Assembly: GCA_964388085.1 (NCBI GenBank)
Contig: CAYLZW010000176.1
Coordinates: 1 to 12,276, forward strand
Direction: 5' to 3'
DNA: 12,276 nt
Source: CAYLZW01 sp964388085
GTDB taxonomy: Bacteria > Myxococcota > UBA727 > CAYLZW01
Shown: piece by piece, positions 8,605 to 12,276 of the stretch
How positions within the stretch are numbered: position 1 is the stretch's first letter
How the letters are laid out: each line of letters opens with the position of its first letter
The notes under the pieces: generated by a model
What the model was told of the DNA's origin: nothing
Databases searched by the model: none
What the model saw: the letters and a program-made list of their open reading frames with translations, nothing else
Translations under genes and position numbers: made by a program

Positions 8605-8610
8605 CCTCCT
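8605..8610 (-). promoter_or_regulatory. Shine-Dalgarno AGGAGG defining the TTG start of the dehydrogenase
   Basis: A perfect AGGAGG on the minus strand ends 6 nt before TTG 8598. No ATG or GTG in frame is similarly placed, so this site decides the unusual start codon. Confidence 0.7.
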
Positions 8611-8694
8611 CGCTTCCCGCCCACAGCCGTGCCCGCATACATGGTCGCCGCGCGCGCAGCGAGAGGGTTGCGCATCTTGCGCCGCTCGTCGTCG

Positions 8695-9432
8695 TTACAA
8701 CAGCGCGCTGACGTCGCGCCAGGGCGACTCACGCGGCGATCCCTCGGTCACCTCGAGGCGCGGCCGCGAGCTGCGCGAGAACAGCAACGCCGAGCTGCGT
8801 GTGCCAAAGGCCCCGCCCGGGACCTCGAGGTGCACACAGGGCCAGCCCGGCCCTTCTTGCGCGAGCACCTCCTTCAGGAACACCGCCAGCTCGTCCTCGT
8901 CCGGTGCTGCCGCGCCGTCGCGCGCGCGGGCGAGGAAGCGCTCCACCTCCGGCTTGACCGTGGCCACCACGGGATCGGTCTCGTCGTCGAGACCGAAGTT
9001 GCCGAGCACGTGCACGCCTGGTGCCGCGCGCGCCTCCTCGAGCGCACCGTTGCGGTTGCTGAACACCGAGAGCGACCTGCCGTCGGCCACGAGCAAATGA
9101 AATCCGCCGTACTCCGTCATGGGGCGCGCCTGCAGCGCCGCGCGCACGTCGTCGAGGGAGCGCTGCCGGGCCGCGTCGACGACGAGCTCCCCGCGGGAGC
9201 GACCGCCACGAGGAGATCCCATACCGCTGCGGTGGTTCGTGATGGCGGCGACGACGTGCTCACCGACGCCGAACCAGGTGCCGCCCGACTCGAGGTCGCG
9301 CCCGGCGACGATCGGCGCGTCGTCCCACCTCGCCAGCGGCGCTGTCTGGCGCGCGAGCAGCTCGTCACGGTTCAGCGCGAGCACGAGCGGCGCGGCGGGG
9401 TGCGTTCTCCAGAGGATGATGAGTGTGCACAT
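8695..9432 (-). CDS. NRDE-family protein (TANGO2 homologue)
   Basis: The 245-residue protein opens with MCTLIIL, then LALNRDEL (N21-R-D-E24, the motif that names the family), AGRDLESGGTWFG (43-55) and AITNHR (63-68). These are the hallmarks of the NRDE/TANGO2 family, which resembles N-terminal-nucleophile hydrolases, with Cys2 exposed after removal of Met1. The eukaryotic homologue TANGO2 has been tied to lipid and heme homeostasis; the bacterial role is not established. The ATG has no clear Shine-Dalgarno but is only 15 bp after the preceding gene's stop, so re-initiation within an operon is likely. Length is close to the family norm. Family membership is secure; biochemical function is open. 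Confidence 0.88.
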   Translation of the reverse strand: MCTLIILWRTHPAAPLVLALNRDELLARQTAPLARWDDAPIVAGRDLESGGTWFGVGEHVVAAITNHRSGMGSPRGGRSRGELVVDAARQRSLDDVRAALQARPMTEYGGFHLLVADGRSLSVFSNRNGALEEARAAPGVHVLGNFGLDDETDPVVATVKPEVERFLARARDGAAAPDEDELAVFLKEVLAQEGPGWPCVHLEVPGGAFGTRSSALLFSRSSRPRLEVTEGSPRESPWRDVSALL

Positions 9433-9447
9433 AGGGCGAGGATAGCG

Positions 9448-9795
9448 TCAGCCCGCGTCGCCCGTATCGCCGTGCAGCACGGGCGGCGCGCCGAAGCGGC
9501 GGACGAACTCGGCGTAGAGCGCCTCCAGCGCCTCACGCGCGTCCTCCCCTTCGAGGAAGCGGAACCATAGGGCGCCGTGTCCGCGCGCGCCCGGCTCGGC
9601 GAGCTCGTCGGCGAACACCGTGCGCAGCGCCTTGGCAGCGTCGTTCGCGGCGTAGAAGTAGTAGACCATCGCGCTCCGTCCGCGCGGATAGCGCACGAGG
9701 CCGATGGCCTGCCGGACCTGCACCGCGGCCGGGCCGCGCGGCGCCGACCCGCCGATGACCTCCTCGCTCAAGGGGAACCAGCCGCTGAAGCTCAT
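9448..9795 (-). CDS. Small uncharacterised protein, 115 residues
   Basis: I do not recognise this protein with confidence. It begins MSFSGWFPLSEEVIGGSAPR, has an alternating strand-rich first half (AVQVRQAIGLV, RSAMVYYFYAAND), then a helix-rich second half (WFRFLEGEDAREALEALYAEFVRRFG) ending in a polar tail. No signal peptide or membrane segment is present, so it should be cytoplasmic. The R-Y-P-R-G-R-S-A-M-V-Y-Y stretch is loosely reminiscent of catalytically dead GIY-YIG-like proteins, but I would not assign that without a profile search. Coding status is supported by a GAGGA ribosome site before ATG 9795, a 21-bp gap from the permease stop and a 15-bp gap to the NRDE gene, which also suggest co-transcription with both. 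Confidence 0.72.
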   Translation of the reverse strand: MSFSGWFPLSEEVIGGSAPRGPAAVQVRQAIGLVRYPRGRSAMVYYFYAANDAAKALRTVFADELAEPGARGHGALWFRFLEGEDAREALEALYAEFVRRFGAPPVLHGDTGDAG

Positions 9796-9816
9796 GTCGC
9801 TGTCCTCATGCGGGCC

Positions 9817-10599
9817 TCACGAGGAGGCGCTCGTGTAGGAGCGCAAGGCGAGCCGCCAGAAGAAGCGACAAGCGAAGAACAACAGCGACGCGAGCAGCGC
9901 GGCGCCGAACAGCCACGAGCTCTCGCTGCGGCCGAGCGCCGCCTCGGCCGGCACCGTCGTCAAAAACGCCACGGGCACGACGAACGTGAAGAAGAAGCGA
10001 TAGGCCGTGGGGTACGCGCTCATGGGGAAGCGCCCGGCGTCGAGCAGCCCGCGCAGCACCTCGGTGGCGTTATAGATCTTCACGAACCAGATGCTCATGG
10101 AGGCGAGAAAGAACCACAGGCTGTAGAGCGTGAGCAGCCCGCACAAGAAGGGCAGCGCGCCGGCCCACAACGACGAGGGCGCGATGCCGAGCTGCGCCGC
10201 GCTGTACCCGATGAGGCCGGCGCCGAAGAGCAGGTCCGGCACGCCCCAGGGGCTCATCTGCCGGAGCGACACCCAGAACTGGCTGTCGATGGGCTTCAGC
10301 AACACGAAGTCGAGGGTGCCGTCCTCGACGTGCATGACGATGCGGTTCAGGTTCGGCGTCAGGAACGTGTTCGTGTAGCCCGACAGCAGCGTGAACACGC
10401 CCATGACCATCAGGCTCTCCTGCCAGCTCCAGCCCGCGAACTGGTAGTCGTGGCCGTAGAAGAGCGAGAGGCTGAAGAGCGAGCCGACGAGGTTGCCCAC
10501 GCTCGAGAGGCAGGCGAGCACGAAGTTCGAGCGGTACTCCATCTCGGCGGCGACGCTCGTGCGCCAGAACAGCGACAGGGTCTTCGCGTAGCGGCGCAC
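9817..10599 (-). CDS. ABC-2-type exporter permease (second subunit)
   Basis: This 260-residue integral membrane protein has about six hydrophobic segments: near 25-50, 60-80, 115-135, 145-170, 200-220 and 230-250. The cytoplasmic loop VEDGTLDFVLLKPID (about 91-105) matches the coupling-loop pattern of ABC-2 permeases of the PF06182 (former DUF990) type, and the C-terminus FFWRLALRSYTSASS is a characteristic ending. It should pair with the preceding permease and the ATPase as a heteromeric exporter in the inner membrane; substrate is unknown. Translation starts at GTG 10599, 4 bp after the upstream permease stop. The nearby ATG at 10607 is out of frame. A G-rich stretch about 10 nt upstream may serve as ribosome site. 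Confidence 0.87.
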   Translation of the reverse strand: MRRYAKTLSLFWRTSVAAEMEYRSNFVLACLSSVGNLVGSLFSLSLFYGHDYQFAGWSWQESLMVMGVFTLLSGYTNTFLTPNLNRIVMHVEDGTLDFVLLKPIDSQFWVSLRQMSPWGVPDLLFGAGLIGYSAAQLGIAPSSLWAGALPFLCGLLTLYSLWFFLASMSIWFVKIYNATEVLRGLLDAGRFPMSAYPTAYRFFFTFVVPVAFLTTVPAEAALGRSESSWLFGAALLASLLFFACRFFWRLALRSYTSASS

Positions 10600-10603
10600 G
10601 ACG

Positions 10604-11392
10604 TCATGCCCCCATGGCGGAGTAGTGCCGGAGGCCTAGGCGCCAGAGCACGCGGTTCAGCACGAAGAAGCCGACGCCCCACGCGGCCATGATGAGCAGG
10701 CCGCGCACCAGCTCGGCGTCGTCACCGAGCAGGATCGTGGTGGGGAAGTAGATGAGGTAGGGGAACGGCGTCGCCATGGCGAACGTGCGCACGGCGTCGG
10801 GGAAGAGCTCGAGGGGGGCGACTAGGCCCGAGAGGAACAGGTACGCGATCATCCAGAGGTTCTCGGCGTTGCTCGCCCGCTCGGTCCAGAACGCGAGCAT
10901 CGCCAGCGTGTACTGCATGACGAAGCGCAAGAGCAGCGCGAGCACCATGAACGTGAACGCGAGGCAGACGGCCTTGAGGGACGGCACCCAGAACGCCTTC
11001 GGGTAGAGCGCGAACACGAGCAGCACGATGAGGAACGAGAACGGCATGCGCGCGAAGCGCTCGGCGACGTGCGAGAGCAGGTGACGCCAGACCGGATCGA
11101 TGGGCATGAGCAGCTGGTTCGAGAGCTGCCCCTTGACGACGTCGTGCTCGAATTCCCAGATCACCCACACCACGGTCACCTGGCGCACGATGAACGCCGC
11201 CAGGAAGTAGCGCGCGAGGTCCGCGGGGGTCTTGCCGAGCTCGCCGTGCTCGGCCGCCTTCATCCACGCGCCCATCAGGATGAACGGCAGCGAGTTCGCC
11301 AGCGCCCACAAGACGAGCTCGGCGCGGTACGCGAGCATGTACGCGTAGTACGTCGTCAGAAACGCCCAGGCCTTGCGCCAGGTCGCCCTCAT
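10604..11392 (-). CDS. ABC-2-type exporter permease (first subunit)
   Basis: The 262-residue membrane protein starts MRATWRKAWAFLTTYYAYML, then has hydrophobic segments around 25-45, 60-80, 115-135, 140-165, 180-200 and 225-250. The cytoplasmic segment EFEHDVVKGQLSNQLLMPID resembles the coupling loop of the neighbouring permease (both read [V/E]xxGxLxxxLLxPID), and the end LWRLGLRHYSAMGA matches that paralogue's end. The two are therefore diverged copies forming a heterodimeric transmembrane channel of the PF06182 type. Its ATG overlaps the ATPase stop (ATGA at 11389-11392), so expression is coupled and subunit ratios are fixed. Direction is predicted to be export, from family; cargo is unknown. 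Confidence 0.87.
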   Translation of the reverse strand: MRATWRKAWAFLTTYYAYMLAYRAELVLWALANSLPFILMGAWMKAAEHGELGKTPADLARYFLAAFIVRQVTVVWVIWEFEHDVVKGQLSNQLLMPIDPVWRHLLSHVAERFARMPFSFLIVLLVFALYPKAFWVPSLKAVCLAFTFMVLALLLRFVMQYTLAMLAFWTERASNAENLWMIAYLFLSGLVAPLELFPDAVRTFAMATPFPYLIYFPTTILLGDDAELVRGLLIMAAWGVGFFVLNRVLWRLGLRHYSAMGA

Positions 11393-12276
11393 GAGCTCGT
11401 GCCCTCGCGCGCGTTCGCCGCTGCGGCCTCGCTCTCGTCGTCCGCGGCGCTCTGCCGGACCACCCCCTCCTTGAACACCTGCGCGATCACGGTCTCGACC
11501 GGCGGCTCCGTGACCTTCAGGTCAACGACGTCGAGGCTCTCGAGCGCGCGGCTCACCGTGCGCGTCAGCTCCGCGCGCGGCACCTTGAAGCGCACCACGA
11601 GCCCCTCGACGGAGGTCACCTCGCCAATCGCGCGCAGGCGCTCGTCTCCGCCGGCGGAGGCCGGCGCGTCCTTCAGCTCCACCTGCAGCTCGCGGTAGGG
11701 CGACAGGCGCTCGGTGAGCTCATCGAGGCTGCCGTCGTAGCCGAGCTCACCCTTGTGGATGACGATGACGCGCTCGCACAGCGCCACGATGTCGGCCATG
11801 TAATGGCTCGTCAGCAGCACGCTGGCGCCGTAGCGCTGGTTGTACTCGCGCAGGAAGTCCCGCATGGCCGCCTGCGCGTTGACGTCGAGGCCGAGCGTGG
11901 GCTCGTCGAGAAAGAGCACGCGCGGGCGGTGCAGCAGCGCCGCGAGCAGCTCGACCTTCATGCGCTCACCGAGCGAGAGCTTGCGCACGGGTTGGCTGAG
12001 CTTGTCGCCGAGCTCGAGCATGTCCGCCAGCTCGCTCGTGCGCCGCTTGGCCTCGCTCGCGGGGATCTCGTACACGGCCGCATTGATGCGAAGGGAGTCG
12101 GCGGCGGGGAGGTCCCAGAGCAGCTGTTGCTTCTGCCCCATGACGAGCGTGATCTGCTGCAGGAAGGCCTTCTCGCGCGCGAAGGGCCGATGTCCCGCGA
12201 CCGTGACCTCACCGGCCGTGGGGTGAATGAGGCCCGTGAGCATCTTCAGCGTCGTCGTCTTGCCGGCGCCGTTCGG
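11389..12276 (-). CDS. ABC exporter ATP-binding protein, 5' end beyond right edge
   Basis: The reading frame is open to the window edge, where it reads PNGAGKTTTLK, the end of the Walker A motif. So the protein continues upstream and the internal ATG at 12243 is not its start. Downstream are the Q-loop region GQKQQLLWDLPAADS, the ABC signature LSLGERMK, Walker B VLFLDEPTLGLD and the switch histidine in LLTSHYMADI. The GQ-x-x-Q-L-x-W-D-L-P form is typical of ATPases that partner PF06182/DUF990-type permeases, which is what follows here. After residue ~200 of the fragment there is a C-terminal accessory domain (YRELQVELKDAP onward) ending in an acidic/alanine-rich tail. It powers export through the two downstream permeases. 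All catalytic motifs visible are intact. Confidence 0.93.
   Translation of the reverse strand, partial: PNGAGKTTTLKMLTGLIHPTAGEVTVAGHRPFAREKAFLQQITLVMGQKQQLLWDLPAADSLRINAAVYEIPASEAKRRTSELADMLELGDKLSQPVRKLSLGERMKVELLAALLHRPRVLFLDEPTLGLDVNAQAAMRDFLREYNQRYGASVLLTSHYMADIVALCERVIVIHKGELGYDGSLDELTERLSPYRELQVELKDAPASAGGDERLRAIGEVTSVEGLVVRFKVPRAELTRTVSRALESLDVVDLKVTEPPVETVIAQVFKEGVVRQSAADDESEAAAANAREGTSS

Noticed and set aside
8670..8682. GCGCA-TCT-TGCGC hairpin as terminator after the NRDE gene
   Set aside because: The stem is only 5 bp with no T run on either strand; such dyads are common at this GC content.
8629..9570. Plus-strand open frame opposite the NRDE gene
   Set aside because: It is antisense to a gene with clear MCTL, NRDE and AGRD motifs, and is an artefact of high GC content.
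9577..10692. 371-codon plus-strand open frame
   Set aside because: It is composed almost entirely of charged residues and Ala antisense to a hydrophobic permease, with no credible start or motif.

Overview
The window is 12.3 kb of very GC-rich bacterial chromosome with tightly packed genes. The codon bias, a lipoprotein built from receptor L-domain-type repeats, a large secreted FG-GAP protein and an NRDE/TANGO2-family protein together suggest a myxobacterium-like (Myxococcota, former delta-proteobacterial) genome. That placement is inferred from gene content only; no rRNA or other marker is present.

Layout: positions 1-817 (minus) hold the N-terminal 272 codons of a TldD/PmbA-family metalloprotease, running off the left edge. 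A 144-bp divergent intergenic region follows. Then comes thiI (962-2119, plus), a tRNA 4-thiouridine synthetase without a rhodanese domain. Everything from 2141 to the right edge is on the minus strand. Reading from the right in the direction of transcription, there is a three-gene ABC-2 exporter (an ATPase cut by the window edge and two permeases, with overlapping or 4-bp junctions), a small unrecognised gene (9448-9795), an NRDE-family protein (8695-9432), and a leucine/valine/phenylalanine-type dehydrogenase (7558-8598). These six genes are closely spaced and may form one long transcription unit.

The unusual part is 2129-7547. It holds a two-gene minus-strand module: a giant secreted protein (signal peptide, FG-GAP beta-propeller, alpha/beta-hydrolase with a GYSRG elbow, C-terminal C-type-lectin-like domain), translationally coupled by an ATGA overlap to a lipoprotein with ten leucine-rich receptor-L-like repeats. 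The module is flanked by a perfect 22-bp direct repeat (25/26 when extended), one copy spanning the thiI stop codon and the other lying beside the dehydrogenase stop codon. Removing one repeat plus the module would leave thiI and the dehydrogenase convergent with a 19-bp gap, so the module looks inserted at the 3' end of thiI. Its base composition is visibly less GC-rich than that of its neighbours.

The giant protein's natural start appears to be ATG 7345, which follows a good promoter (7373-7401) and opens a clear signal peptide. A run of ten G (7279-7288 on the minus strand) at the end of the signal peptide puts that start out of frame with the rest of the protein; nine G would restore it. 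This is either a phase-variable switch, a real inactivating slip, or a homopolymer sequencing error, and it is the observation most worth checking.

No tRNA, rRNA, CRISPR array, transposase or integrase was seen.
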